A stretch of 64,000 nt of DNA from Zobellia russellii (lineage in GTDB: Bacteria > Bacteroidota > Bacteroidia > Flavobacteriales > Flavobacteriaceae): the NCBI RefSeq assembly GCF_018728565.1, contig NZ_JACSOI010000004.1:475491-539490 (forward strand). The letters are read 5' to 3'. A program made the position numbers and the translations under genes. The notes beneath the pieces are model-generated. The model searched no databases and was not told where the DNA came from. It saw only the letters and a program-made list of their open reading frames with translations. Each line of letters begins with the position of its first letter. The stretch's first letter is position 1. Shown one piece after another: positions 38,609 through 47,414 of the stretch.

Positions 38609-38975
38609 TTAGTAGATTGATTTCGTCTCAATAAAAGTAATGAATATCTTACAATAATATAAATAGTAAATAAATAATTTTATCCATTTTGGTAACTGTT
38701 TAATAGCAACGTTTTATAGTTCAACTAAATATGGTTTTGTTCTAGTTTCCTTTTGAATGATCTTGTTTAAAATTTACTTGGTAGAGTTTAATTAGATGTG
38801 AAGTTGTTTTTAAAACGTTAGAATCAAAATATGCATTTGCTAGTGATAGGTTGAAGGTGATTATGTCAAATCCTAAAACTTGTGTGTTTTTCGCATCGAA
38901 TTTTTAAAACACATGGAGTAGCACTTTCGGATAATTCATTATATTACGGCTACTAACACAAACCATTAACAATTA
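38609..38975. other. Divergent intergenic region
   Basis: A 367-base AT-rich gap between the kinase and the TerB-like genes. An 8-bp inverted repeat, TGTGTTTT (38883-38890) with AAAACACA (38906-38913), lies about 65 bases before the first TerB-like gene and may be regulatory. I see no gene or exact promoter consensus. Confidence 0.3.
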
Positions 38976-39311
38976 ATGCAACAAGAAACAAAAGCCTTTA
39001 CCTTGGCAGAGAAACTGGCTATGGTACATGTTGTAAATTCTGTAATCTTAGCAGATGGACAAGTACATACTGGAGAAATCAACGCAGTAACGCAATTAAT
39101 GGAACAAATTGATTTTGACAGTAATTTTATTATGCAAGCCCGAAATATTGAAAGTGAGCAGGCCATCTTAATTCTGAAACAAATGTCTCAGGAAAAGAAA
39201 AGTAACCTTGAAACTATTCTGGAGATGACCGCAATTTCAGATGGGTTTAAGCACACTACGGAAAAGACCCTTATGGCCTATATCTTCAAATCTATGAACA
39301 ATTGTAACTAA
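38976..39311 (+). CDS. TerB-like small helical protein
   Basis: A 111-residue soluble helical protein resembling the TerB/tellurite-resistance fold. The motif VNSVILADGQVHTGEINAV matches the TerB pattern DGxVxxxE, and a second acidic site AISDGFKHTTEKT is placed as in the second half of the TerB pseudo-repeat. TerB-like domains bind metals through such sites. It is the first of two tandem paralogues, separated by 8 bp. Possibly linked to the divergent CheB-CheR-kinase, as only 367 bases separate them, but this is inference. Confidence 0.65.
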   Translation: MQQETKAFTLAEKLAMVHVVNSVILADGQVHTGEINAVTQLMEQIDFDSNFIMQARNIESEQAILILKQMSQEKKSNLETILEMTAISDGFKHTTEKTLMAYIFKSMNNCN

Positions 39312-39319
39312 ACACAACT

Positions 39320-39673
39320 ATGGAAAATGGAACAATACATAACGTACAATTTACTCAAACGGAAAAGAAAGCCATTTTTGTAATGAGCAATGAGGTTATT
39401 TTAGCAGATGGCAAGGTTCATCCTAGCGAGCTGGCAGAAATGAAAGAACTTCAGGAAGGAATAGGAATGAGCCCTAATTTGGTTAATGAAGCCAAAGAAA
39501 CCAGTACAGATGAGGCGCTAGTGGCATTGCATAACATGTCATATCCTAAAAAGAAAATTTTGGCTCAAATTCTTGAGGATATGGCCATTTCGGACAATCA
39601 CCTACATGAAAACGAAATGCAGCTCATTATACAGACGTTCAAAAATATTGGTATAGGAGGGGAAACTGAGTAA
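39320..39673 (+). CDS. TerB-like small helical protein, second copy
   Basis: A 117-residue paralogue of the preceding gene. Shared pattern: MSNEVILADGKVHPSELAEM aligned with VNSVILADGQVHTGEINAV, and MAISDNHLHENEMQLI aligned with TAISDGFKHTTEKTLM. Both acidic sites are kept. It starts 8 bp after the stop of the first copy and is certainly in the same transcript. The duplication suggests a hetero-oligomer or two related binding proteins. The function is not established. Confidence 0.65.
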   Translation: MENGTIHNVQFTQTEKKAIFVMSNEVILADGKVHPSELAEMKELQEGIGMSPNLVNEAKETSTDEALVALHNMSYPKKKILAQILEDMAISDNHLHENEMQLIIQTFKNIGIGGETE

Positions 39674-39811
39674 TTAATAGGTTTCTTGTTATTAGATGAT
39701 AAATTGGTCTTTTGGATTCTTGCATACCTATGAGGCCTTGCCAGAAAATCTTTTGTAATCGGCCCTTATTATTTCCTTCACATTGGGTAATTTAGTCCCA
39801 AAATTTAGGGT

Positions 39812-40816
39812 ATGGGACAGATTATAACATTTGGGGAGGTGTTGATGCGTATTTCTCCGCGGGGAAACAAAAAATTTATACAGTCTAATATTGTTGAGTT
39901 TTATTTTGGCGGAACCGAGCTAAATGTTGGCATTTCCATTTCCAATTTTGGTGGAGAGGTAAAGCATATTAGTGTGGTATCCGAAGATTCCATTGGAGAA
40001 ACCGCACTGGCGTATATTCGCCAATTTGGTATGGATACTTCTTCTATAGTTCTTTCAAAACGCCCTTTGGGAGTATATTTTCTTGAGGTTGGAGCCGTAA
40101 TTAGGCCTAGTATGATTTCTTATAATCGTTCTCACTCCGCATTTTCCGAAATTGTACCGGCAAAGGTAAATTGGGAAAAAGCCTTGGAAAAAGGGGAGTG
40201 GATGCACTGGACCGGAATAACACCAGCATTATCTCAAGGAGCCTTTGATACGCTTAAAGAGGGCTTGAAATTGGCAAGAAATAAAGGAATGGCCGTATCT
40301 GCCGATCCTACTTACCGTAGTGATTTATGGAAGTATGGACAAGACCCCAAAGAAGCCTTAACTGAACTGCTACATTATTCTACAATTTTTATTGGTGGTG
40401 TTAATGAAATAAACGAGGTATTAGGTACACAGTTTGGATATAGTAACGATGATTTCATTGAAGCTAGCAAAAAACTGATGGAAACTTTCCCCACGATTGA
40501 AAAAGTGTTCGATAAAATACGGACCTCATTAAATTCTTCTTGGCATAAAATCCGGGCTAGAATGTGGAACCGTGTTGAGTTCCGGGAAACAGAAGATTTG
40601 GACATTACCCATGTGGTGGACAGAATAGGTACAGGAGATGCTTTTGCTGCCGGATTGATATATGGTTTACAAAAATTTGATGATTATAAGGCCATGGAGT
40701 TTGGAAGCGCTGCCTGTGCCCTAAAACACACTTACGAAGGAGATGTTAACCTTGCTACGGTAAGCGAAGTAAACAATATATTGGCGGGTAATATAACGGG
40801 GCGTTTAGTGAGATAG
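39812..40816 (+). CDS. kdgK: PfkB-family 2-keto-3-deoxygluconate kinase
   Basis: Sugar kinase phosphorylating 2-keto-3-deoxygluconate to KDPG, a step in use of uronic acids from pectin, alginate and related glycans. 334 residues. GEVLMRISPRGNKKFIQSN at the N-terminus, FGGTELNVGISISNFGG, and the catalytic GTGDAF anion-hole motif (DRIGTGDAFAAGLIYG) with the base Asp. The particular length and SADPTYRSDLWKYG segment match the KDG kinases of Flavobacteria. No aldolase is adjacent, which is unusual for an alginate or pectin operon, so another PfkB substrate remains possible. Confidence 0.85.
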   Translation: MGQIITFGEVLMRISPRGNKKFIQSNIVEFYFGGTELNVGISISNFGGEVKHISVVSEDSIGETALAYIRQFGMDTSSIVLSKRPLGVYFLEVGAVIRPSMISYNRSHSAFSEIVPAKVNWEKALEKGEWMHWTGITPALSQGAFDTLKEGLKLARNKGMAVSADPTYRSDLWKYGQDPKEALTELLHYSTIFIGGVNEINEVLGTQFGYSNDDFIEASKKLMETFPTIEKVFDKIRTSLNSSWHKIRARMWNRVEFRETEDLDITHVVDRIGTGDAFAAGLIYGLQKFDDYKAMEFGSAACALKHTYEGDVNLATVSEVNNILAGNITGRLVR

Positions 40817-40839
40817 GATAGGGAATAAGCTATTTTGGG

Positions 40840-41385
40840 TTAAGGCTCTAGAATATTTGTCTCAAAGCCGTCAATGCTGGTGGTGTTTTTGTTCTTCCAA
40901 TAGGTCTTAATTTTGTCTTCCCCTTGTTTTGAGGCCCAATCATTTAGAGTAGTACGTTCTTCTTTAAATTCCATAAATGGTACGGCAAAACCGCAAGAGG
41001 TCTGTACAAGTTCTACATGCATCTCAATAATTTGTCTAGCTCCAATATTTTTTGGAAAACGCTCTATATACTTATGATAATCAGTATCTCGCTTATGATA
41101 GATTTTGGCCGTTCCGTATAGGCGTAAGATTAAAGGTTTTCCTTCAAAAGCACAGAACATAATGGTCATGCGACGGTTCTTTAGTAGATGGGCGGCCGTT
41201 TCATTTCCACTGCCGGTTAAGTTCAACCAGACAATCTTGTTTTTATCTATGACCCTAAACGAATCCGTACCTTTTGGGGACACATTTACATTTCCGCTAT
41301 CGGCAGCGGTGCCAACAAAAAAGATTTTTTGTTTTTCAATGAACCCTTTTAGTTCAGGAGTGATAGAGTCTAATTGTTTTCCCAT
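40840..41385 (-). CDS. Pyridoxamine 5'-phosphate oxidase-family protein
   Basis: A 181-residue protein of the split-barrel FMN-binding superfamily. IEKQKIFFVGTAADSGNVNVSPKGTDSFRV and HLLKNRRMTIMFCAFEGKPLILRLYGTAK are the family signatures. True PdxH function is unlikely; members of this subgroup are general flavin- or F420-binding oxidoreductases. The gene is single, convergent with kdgK and 104 bp from the divergent 41490 gene. Confidence 0.85.
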   Translation of the reverse strand: MGKQLDSITPELKGFIEKQKIFFVGTAADSGNVNVSPKGTDSFRVIDKNKIVWLNLTGSGNETAAHLLKNRRMTIMFCAFEGKPLILRLYGTAKIYHKRDTDYHKYIERFPKNIGARQIIEMHVELVQTSCGFAVPFMEFKEERTTLNDWASKQGEDKIKTYWKNKNTTSIDGFETNILEP

Positions 41386-41489
41386 TGCTTTAGTAACTGT
41401 ATTGTAAATTTATGGAAAGAAAGGCTAGCATGAAACTTTAGGTCTCTAGTTTTAGTTTACCGTATCAAATAAATAGTAGTAGTTTTGAA

Positions 41490-41906
41490 ATGCAAAAAGC
41501 TACCTCAAAATCTCTATGTATGACATATCAGGATGAGTTTCTTCTTTTTTGGAATCAGGTAAAAGAAAGTGCCCAAGAGGGGAGTTTTGCTAAGTTGACC
41601 ATGGCAAAGACCATAGGTAAACCAAATCTTAAGAATATTTTTTTGAGACCTCTCTATGCCAAAGATGGTTTTAAAGTCTTGTTGAAATTTAGCTACAGGT
41701 CAAAAGAGACGGAGGATAAAGAAGAAGAGCTTACTCTGGACGAAGCATTTCTTATCTTAAAATCTAACCTGAAAACTCATTTTTTTTCAGTTTTATTATT
41801 CACCACGGAAAAGGACGTTATTTTTAAAGTGAATAAAAAAGGGGCGGGGAGTATTACGGAAACGCAGCCTTCTTTCAGCAATGTCCTACAGGCCAAAACC
41901 GATTAG
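41490..41906 (+). CDS. Conserved hypothetical protein
   Basis: A 138-residue soluble protein, not recognised as a named family. No signal peptide. A mixed alpha/beta pattern: TYQDEFLLFWNQVKESAQEGSFAKLTMAKTIGK, then IFLRPLYAKDGFKVLLKFSYRSKETEDKEEELTLDEAFLIL, and HFFSVLLFTTEKDVIFKVNKKG. I recall similar text at the N-terminus of longer methyltransferase-linked proteins in Bacteroidota, but I am not certain. It converges on the DEAD-box helicase gene. Confidence 0.6.
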   Translation: MQKATSKSLCMTYQDEFLLFWNQVKESAQEGSFAKLTMAKTIGKPNLKNIFLRPLYAKDGFKVLLKFSYRSKETEDKEEELTLDEAFLILKSNLKTHFFSVLLFTTEKDVIFKVNKKGAGSITETQPSFSNVLQAKTD

Positions 41907-41991
41907 GAATAGGAAGTTTGGTGGGGTTACGGTTTTTTAAGTACATGTACACAGGGGCTAAACCCAGCCAAGTCCCAAACTCGAACAGACA

Positions 41992-43353
41992 TTATCTTTT
42001 TTTTCGTTTACTTTTCTTGTTTTGAATTTTATCCCCTCGTTTTTGTGGCTTTTTATACTTCTTTTTTAGTTTTCTCTCGTAGCTTTTTACTTCGTATTTA
42101 ACTTTACTGTTTTTAGAAGATTTTTTATGGAAGGAAGCGCCTCTTTTAACCTCGGAGTCTTCTTCTAGTTCTTTGTTGGGGTCAAAGGGTTTATCCGTTT
42201 CTTCAGGGGTGAGTTCAGAACTTATTTCTACTTCCTCAGGAAAGTCATTAAACGGAATGGTATAGTTCATAAGCGTTTCAATGGCGTCCTTTAGTTCGGC
42301 TTCTTTTTCGCTATAGAAAAGAATAGACCTTCCTTGTTCTCCGGCTCTACCTGTCCTACCAATACGGTGAATATAATTTTCTGGATAAAAAGGGGTGTCA
42401 AAACTAATTACGGTACTAATTTTTTCAATATCTATACCACGGGCAATAACATCGGTAGCAATAAGAATCCTGCTTTTGCCGCTCTCAAATTTTTCTATGG
42501 ATTTAGTCCTATGGTTTTGTTCTTTGCTGGAGTGTATTACTGAAATTTCAGATTCAAAATCCAATGTTTCAGCAAGACGATCGGCACTGGTTTTACTGGC
42601 AACAAAAATCAATACTTTATGGTACTCGTCTTTGTCCGCCAATAAGTGGTTCAATAAATTTACCTTGGTGTAAAAGTTGGGTACTGCATATGCTTCTTGG
42701 CTAATACTTTCCAATGGCGTACCGCTAATGGATATGGTTTTCTTAATTGGGTTGATTAAAAAATCGTTCATCAATTGATCCACATACGTGGTCATAGTAG
42801 CGGAGAAAAGAATGTTCTGACGTTTTGTGGGCAGGTATTCAAAGATGTTTCTTAGCTGTGTTTTGTATCCAAAATCCAGCATAACATCAACTTCATCAAT
42901 CACTAATTTTTTAATTGATTTTAGTCGTAATACGTTAGAAAGGACCAAATCATAAGTTCTTCTTGGGGTACCTACTATAATATCCTGACCTTCAGCAACG
43001 GCTCTTTTTTGTCGGTTTATATTATTAGAACCACCGTATACACCTAAAGTTCTTACGCTTAGGTAGGGTGTTAGTTTTTCAATCTGTTCAACTATCTGAA
43101 TTACCAATTCTCTGGTAGGAGCTAGAATTAGCACTCTAGGATGCAACTGGTCCGAATACTTCAAGTTTTGTAAAATAGGCAACAGAAACGCAATTGTTTT
43201 TCCGGTTCCGGTCTGGGCGATTCCTACAAAATCAGAGCCACCAAGAATAGGGGAGTATGATTCTTGTTGAATGGGTGTTGGTGTTTCAAACCCCAAGTCT
43301 ACAATGGCCTTTTGTAACTGCTTTTTTATTTTGAAATCTTCGAAATTATCCAT
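41992..43353 (-). CDS. DEAD-box family ATP-dependent RNA helicase
   Basis: RNA helicase, 453 residues. Q motif ETPTPIQQES, motif I AQTGTGKT, motif Ia PTRELV, GG, TP, motif II DEVD (instead of DEAD), motif III SAT, motif IV VFVAS-like, motif V TDVIARGID, motif VI HRIGRTGRAG. The C-terminal tail is basic (KKYKKPQKRGDKIQNKKSKRKKR) and would bind RNA. The Val in motif II is a conservative variant and need not affect activity. It probably acts in ribosome assembly or cold-related RNA remodelling. Confidence 0.95.
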   Translation of the reverse strand: MDNFEDFKIKKQLQKAIVDLGFETPTPIQQESYSPILGGSDFVGIAQTGTGKTIAFLLPILQNLKYSDQLHPRVLILAPTRELVIQIVEQIEKLTPYLSVRTLGVYGGSNNINRQKRAVAEGQDIIVGTPRRTYDLVLSNVLRLKSIKKLVIDEVDVMLDFGYKTQLRNIFEYLPTKRQNILFSATMTTYVDQLMNDFLINPIKKTISISGTPLESISQEAYAVPNFYTKVNLLNHLLADKDEYHKVLIFVASKTSADRLAETLDFESEISVIHSSKEQNHRTKSIEKFESGKSRILIATDVIARGIDIEKISTVISFDTPFYPENYIHRIGRTGRAGEQGRSILFYSEKEAELKDAIETLMNYTIPFNDFPEEVEISSELTPEETDKPFDPNKELEEDSEVKRGASFHKKSSKNSKVKYEVKSYERKLKKKYKKPQKRGDKIQNKKSKRKKR

Positions 43354-43490
43354 TTTGCAAAGTAATGGAAAAAAACACTCTTGTTAGCACTTGAAGTGGA
43401 TTATACTTAGTGGATAAGATAGTTAGGTATAAAGGAAATGAGAGAAGTAATTTTCTATAGCTTAGATAAGGTTTCAGCAACCGATAAGTA

Positions 43491-43529
43491 ACGGTAGACT
43501 CTAATTTAGAAAAGATGAGTCTACCGTTT
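43491..43529 (-). terminator. Hairpin downstream of the ThuA gene
   Basis: A perfect 12-bp inverted repeat (43491-43502 with 43518-43529), 15-base loop, about 80 bases past the stop at 43607. The T-tract is poor, so it may be a Rho-independent terminator or an RNA-stabilising hairpin. Confidence 0.45.
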
Positions 43530-43606
43530 AGTTAACGGAATGAATATCCAACAGAGTAATTAAGAGCGTGAAAGCAAAATTTATTAGCGGTGCATCTATG
43601 ACCGCC

Positions 43607-44368
43607 TTATTCTTTTATTTTGCCATTTGCAGCCCAATAAATACCACCAAATAAGTGATTTATATAGGTTTGATCTTGAAAAGCTTCCGGTTTATGACCG
43701 AGTGTGGTGTAGAATGAACGGCCTCCTTCGTAAAACTGGTACCATGCAACAGGATGGTTTTCGCCCATACCTTCCAGTGGTGTTTCGTCATATCCCTTTT
43801 GATAATCATAGGTGTTTTCATCTACCGATAGGAGTACTTTTATATTTTTGGATTTTAAGAGTTTAAAATTGTACCATTCTTCACTCCACAACCATTTTTC
43901 CGGCAGGTGCAGGTTTGAAGGAAAATTGACATCGTGATTGGTGAGTACGGCAGCCTGATATTGGGGGTGGTCTTTAAAAACTCCGCCTACCAGATTATCG
44001 AACCACGGATTTCTTATCTCACTATCGGATGTTGAGTGGACTCCCACAAAACCTTTCCCGTTCTGAATATGTGTCTTTAGAACTTCAAGTTGGTCATTGT
44101 TTAAGATATCGGCATCGGCATTTAGGAAGACAACCACATCATAGGAAGGTAATTTTTCAGCAAGACCTTCAGGACTTTGCGTCCAATCAAATTTAAACTG
44201 ATGTTCAGCAGCCATTTTATGAAAAGCATCTACTGCGGTTGGAATACACTCGTAGTGCCAAGTGTCTTGTACGGTGAATAACAACACCTTAAATTGGTCT
44301 TGGGCAAAAGCCATATGATTGAAAGTTGTAATGATAAAACATGTTAATTGTAAAATTCTGGTTTTCAT
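43607..44368 (-). CDS. Exported ThuA-domain protein
   Basis: A protein of the ThuA (trehalose-utilisation-like, class I glutamine amidotransferase fold) family. Start taken at the ATG at 44368 (MKTRILQLTCF), giving 253 residues with a signal peptide ending near AFAQ. The longer frame overlaps the upstream gene. Signatures: KVLLFTVQDTWHYECIPTAVDAFHKM, YDVVVFLNADADIL, GKGFVGVHSTSDSE, LWSEEWYNF, HPVAWYQFYEGGRSFYTTLGH. ThuA proteins near sugar isomerase-like genes are common in Bacteroidota glycan loci. The reaction is not known. It follows the TIM-barrel gene by 26 bp and is likely co-transcribed with it. Confidence 0.85.
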   Translation of the reverse strand: MKTRILQLTCFIITTFNHMAFAQDQFKVLLFTVQDTWHYECIPTAVDAFHKMAAEHQFKFDWTQSPEGLAEKLPSYDVVVFLNADADILNNDQLEVLKTHIQNGKGFVGVHSTSDSEIRNPWFDNLVGGVFKDHPQYQAAVLTNHDVNFPSNLHLPEKWLWSEEWYNFKLLKSKNIKVLLSVDENTYDYQKGYDETPLEGMGENHPVAWYQFYEGGRSFYTTLGHKPEAFQDQTYINHLFGGIYWAANGKIKE

Positions 44369-44394
44369 AAAGTTTAAGTGTTGAGAGCGTGTTA

Positions 44395-45699
44395 TTATAA
44401 GATGTTGAAGTATAAATAGTTCCATGCGGAATTGATGCTGTACCAAACCGGGTAGTTAAAAGCTTCTACTTCTGCCACAACATATTTGAGACCAGTTGTT
44501 TTAGCGTATTTGAAATATGCCTCAAAATCCATTTTCCCGCTCTGGCCGAGTTCTTCGTAATCTTTTACATGCCAGCTTATAAACCGGTTCCCGTATTTTT
44601 TGAAATAGTCAATGGGGTCAACATTGGAAAAATGCATCCAATATAGGTCGGCTTGGAAACTAACATACTCTTGGTCGGTATTTTCTAGGAGATAATTATA
44701 GATAACCTGATTTTCTAGTTTCTTGAATTCATCAGAATGGTTGTGATAAGCGAATGCAATCCCCCTTTCTTTACATAGCTTTCCAATAGCATTGTAATAC
44801 TTAGCATACTTTTTGAGTTGGGCAAGAGAGGTGATTTCTTTAATTTGATTGTTGGATATTGTGAGGTATTCTACGCCAGCTTGCTTATGGTCTTCTATAC
44901 ATTTTTTCCACCAATCCATGGCTTTTTTCCAAGCTCGGTCATCATTGGAAGGAAGGTCGTAAAACGTCATAGATCCTGTAAATTTCAGGTTGTTCTCTTC
45001 TACTAATTTTTTAAAATTTAGAGGAGATAGACCATAAAAGGAGCGGTCTTTATAAACAAAGGTTTCAATATAGCTATAGCCCATTCTATCTAGATACTTC
45101 AAGGTCTGCTGAGGGTTTTTCTGCATTTCTTTATGTACCGAAACCAGTTGAATACCTATGTTCTTATCTTTTGGATTTTTCTTGATGTAGCGGGTTTGCC
45201 AAAGAATTTCGTTCTTTGGGTTTGTTCCCTTTAAATACACATCGGTCTGATCTTTAAAATCAAAAGTAACCGTCATGGTTTCTTTCCTGGTAAAGTCCCG
45301 GTCTTTCATTATCCAATCTGTATCGCTGGTAAATCCACCTTTCCCTAGAAACATATCGCCTTGAGCGCTTTTGCCCAATGCAAAAATAGAATCGGTCTTT
45401 GTATCATACCCAATAAGCTCTGTTAAGGTATGGTTGTAGATTTTTCCATCGCTTTGAAATACATCAACGGACATTGCTGTATTGTCTATTTTAGGATAGT
45501 TGCTCATTTTTATTAGAGGCGTAGTGGCTACACTATCCGTTTTATGGTCAATTGAACTGACCCAAAACCCTAAATACTGTTGTAATCTATCTGATTGCGA
45601 TGGAATGGAATCTTGCGAGAAAGCAGAATGTGTTCCTAGTAAGAAAAGCAGCAATGCAATTTTATTGGTAAACCCATGTAAACGGAAATGGTAAGTCAT
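44395..45699 (-). CDS. Exported fusion: DUF1579-like barrel + xylose-isomerase-like TIM barrel
   Basis: A 434-residue exported protein with two parts. A signal peptide ends near AFSQ (29). Residues about 38-165 look like a small beta-barrel of the DUF1579/lipocalin-like type (LQQYLGFWVSSIDHKTD, MSVDVFQSDGKIYNHT...GYDTKTDSIFALG). Residues about 175-430 form an AP-endonuclease-2/xylose-isomerase-like TIM barrel (IGIQLVSVHKEM, YSYIETFVYKDRSFYG, GIAFAYHNHSDEF, QADLYWMHFS, WHVKDY, KYVVAEVEAF), with the metal-binding His and Glu residues present. Usually these barrels are stand-alone sugar isomerases or epimerases. The fusion and secretion suggest extracytoplasmic sugar processing; the substrate is unknown. 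Confidence 0.8.
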   Translation of the reverse strand: MTYHFRLHGFTNKIALLLFLLGTHSAFSQDSIPSQSDRLQQYLGFWVSSIDHKTDSVATTPLIKMSNYPKIDNTAMSVDVFQSDGKIYNHTLTELIGYDTKTDSIFALGKSAQGDMFLGKGGFTSDTDWIMKDRDFTRKETMTVTFDFKDQTDVYLKGTNPKNEILWQTRYIKKNPKDKNIGIQLVSVHKEMQKNPQQTLKYLDRMGYSYIETFVYKDRSFYGLSPLNFKKLVEENNLKFTGSMTFYDLPSNDDRAWKKAMDWWKKCIEDHKQAGVEYLTISNNQIKEITSLAQLKKYAKYYNAIGKLCKERGIAFAYHNHSDEFKKLENQVIYNYLLENTDQEYVSFQADLYWMHFSNVDPIDYFKKYGNRFISWHVKDYEELGQSGKMDFEAYFKYAKTTGLKYVVAEVEAFNYPVWYSINSAWNYLYFNIL

Positions 45700-46014
45700 C
45701 CTTTAATTTTTATGGTAGTAAATTTAAAGGAGTAGCTTGTTTTAGACTATAAGCTATGAAGCCATAATTGCCACTGGTGTTGCAAATAGAATAGTGCGTT
45801 TAAAACCTAGAAAGATGTGTGATTTATTAGAGTAAGTTTAGTCTATCTCTTTGTATACGTGTATGTAAAGTTTTGAATTTCTTAATAAGCTGAATAAACA
45901 TGGGTGAAAACAGCGTATGCCACATAGGTGCTATACAATGCACAATTTATTATAGAATGGGGGAGGAGTAACATTTACCTTCGGAGCATAGGTACAAACC
46001 AACTTATTTATGCA

Positions 46015-47406
46015 ATGGTAAAAACAGATTCTGTAGTAAAGAAAGCTAAAAGGTATTTGGTCTTGTTTTTGGTTACATTTTGGTTAAGCTGTTCTTCGGA
46101 TAGTGAGGAAATTAAAAATGATGTAGATGATAATGCTACTGTAACCAAAGTGGAAGCTTCCTTTGAGCATACTATTTCGGAAGAGGACCCGTATTCTATT
46201 TTATTGAACAATACAACAGAATCGGATTCCGACTTTTCAGCTGTATGGGATTTTGGAACGGGCGGCGATAAGGTCCTTGATATGGAAGGCCTTGAGGAGG
46301 TACGTTATGAAAAAACCGGCGAATATACAATTACACTTGAGGTAACCAATACGGCTGGTACATCAACAGCGACCAAGAAAATAATGGTAGACCAACGGTA
46401 TGGTGTATGTAATATTAATGGGTGTGAAGAACTCTCTCAGAATGGATTAAAAGAAGAGACGGATACATTTGCCGTTGGAGTAATAACACAATCGTACAGA
46501 ATTAACGAAGGAGGTAACCACACACAAGTATTAAAAAAGGAATTCAATAGTTTAACATCCGAATACGAGATGAAGATGAATATCATGCATCCTTCTCCAA
46601 ACAGCTACGATTTTAGTGCTGCGGATGCTATTGTTGATTTTGCTGTTGCAAATGACATGTTCGTTCACGGCCATGCCCTAATTTGGCATGATGCCACGCC
46701 GGATTGGGTAGAGAATTTTTCGGGTACCGATGCTGAATTCGAGAAGATGGTAGAAGAGTATATAACCACTACCATGACCAGATATAAGGGTAAGGTAAGG
46801 TCTTGGGATGTTGTTAATGAGGCTGTGGACGAAAGTGTGGGCAACCCTTTACGAAACTCTATTTTTAGGCAAAGAATGGGAGATGACTATATAAAGAAGT
46901 GCTTTCAATTTGCTAGAAATGCAGATCCGGATGCGATTTTGTTTTATAACGATTTTAATATTGCGGCCAATTCTGGCAAAAGAGCTGCTATATTCAATTT
47001 GATAGATGATTTGAGTGAACTAGTGGATGGTGTTGGAGCACAAATGCATATCTCAATAGATTATCCTTCAACTGAAGATATACAAGCGGTTGTAGATGCC
47101 ACCGTTTCAAGAGGTTTAAAAATACATTTTTCGGAGTTGGACATTCGTACGAATCCTGAAAACGACAAAAATGTATCTTCTTTATCCATAGAAAAGGCGG
47201 CACAGCAAAAGGCTAAATTCATGGAAGTTGTAAGAATATACAACACCGTACCTCTTGAGAATAAATTTGGCATCACGGTATGGGGTCTTCGTGATAATGA
47301 ATCTTGGTTGATCGATTTTTTTGGTGTACCGGAATGGCCTTTGCTCTTCGATGAGAATTACAATAAAAAACAGGCCTATGATGGATTTTTAGAGGGATTA
47401 CAATAG
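46015..47406 (+). CDS. GH10 endo-beta-xylanase lipoprotein with PKD domain
   Basis: Surface or periplasmic xylanase. I chose the ATG at 46015 because it yields a proper lipoprotein signal ending in WLSC (Cys26). The open frame starts earlier at a GTG (45928) but that adds a non-signal extension. Residues about 40-125 form a PKD-like domain (WDFGTGGDK...KTGEYTITLEVTNTAG). The GH10 catalytic domain (about 130-463) has the acid/base Glu269 (WDVVNEAV) and nucleophile Glu374 (HFSELDIRT), plus GHALIWH. It is followed after 8 bp by a second GH10 gene, so they form a xylan-degrading pair. No SusCD pair is next to them. Confidence 0.93.
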   Translation: MVKTDSVVKKAKRYLVLFLVTFWLSCSSDSEEIKNDVDDNATVTKVEASFEHTISEEDPYSILLNNTTESDSDFSAVWDFGTGGDKVLDMEGLEEVRYEKTGEYTITLEVTNTAGTSTATKKIMVDQRYGVCNINGCEELSQNGLKEETDTFAVGVITQSYRINEGGNHTQVLKKEFNSLTSEYEMKMNIMHPSPNSYDFSAADAIVDFAVANDMFVHGHALIWHDATPDWVENFSGTDAEFEKMVEEYITTTMTRYKGKVRSWDVVNEAVDESVGNPLRNSIFRQRMGDDYIKKCFQFARNADPDAILFYNDFNIAANSGKRAAIFNLIDDLSELVDGVGAQMHISIDYPSTEDIQAVVDATVSRGLKIHFSELDIRTNPENDKNVSSLSIEKAAQQKAKFMEVVRIYNTVPLENKFGITVWGLRDNESWLIDFFGVPEWPLLFDENYNKKQAYDGFLEGLQ

Positions 47407-47414
47407 GCGAAAAG

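Noticed and set aside
45928..46014. GTG start for the first GH10 gene
   Set aside because: It adds 29 residues without signal character, whereas the ATG at 46015 gives a clean lipoprotein signal.
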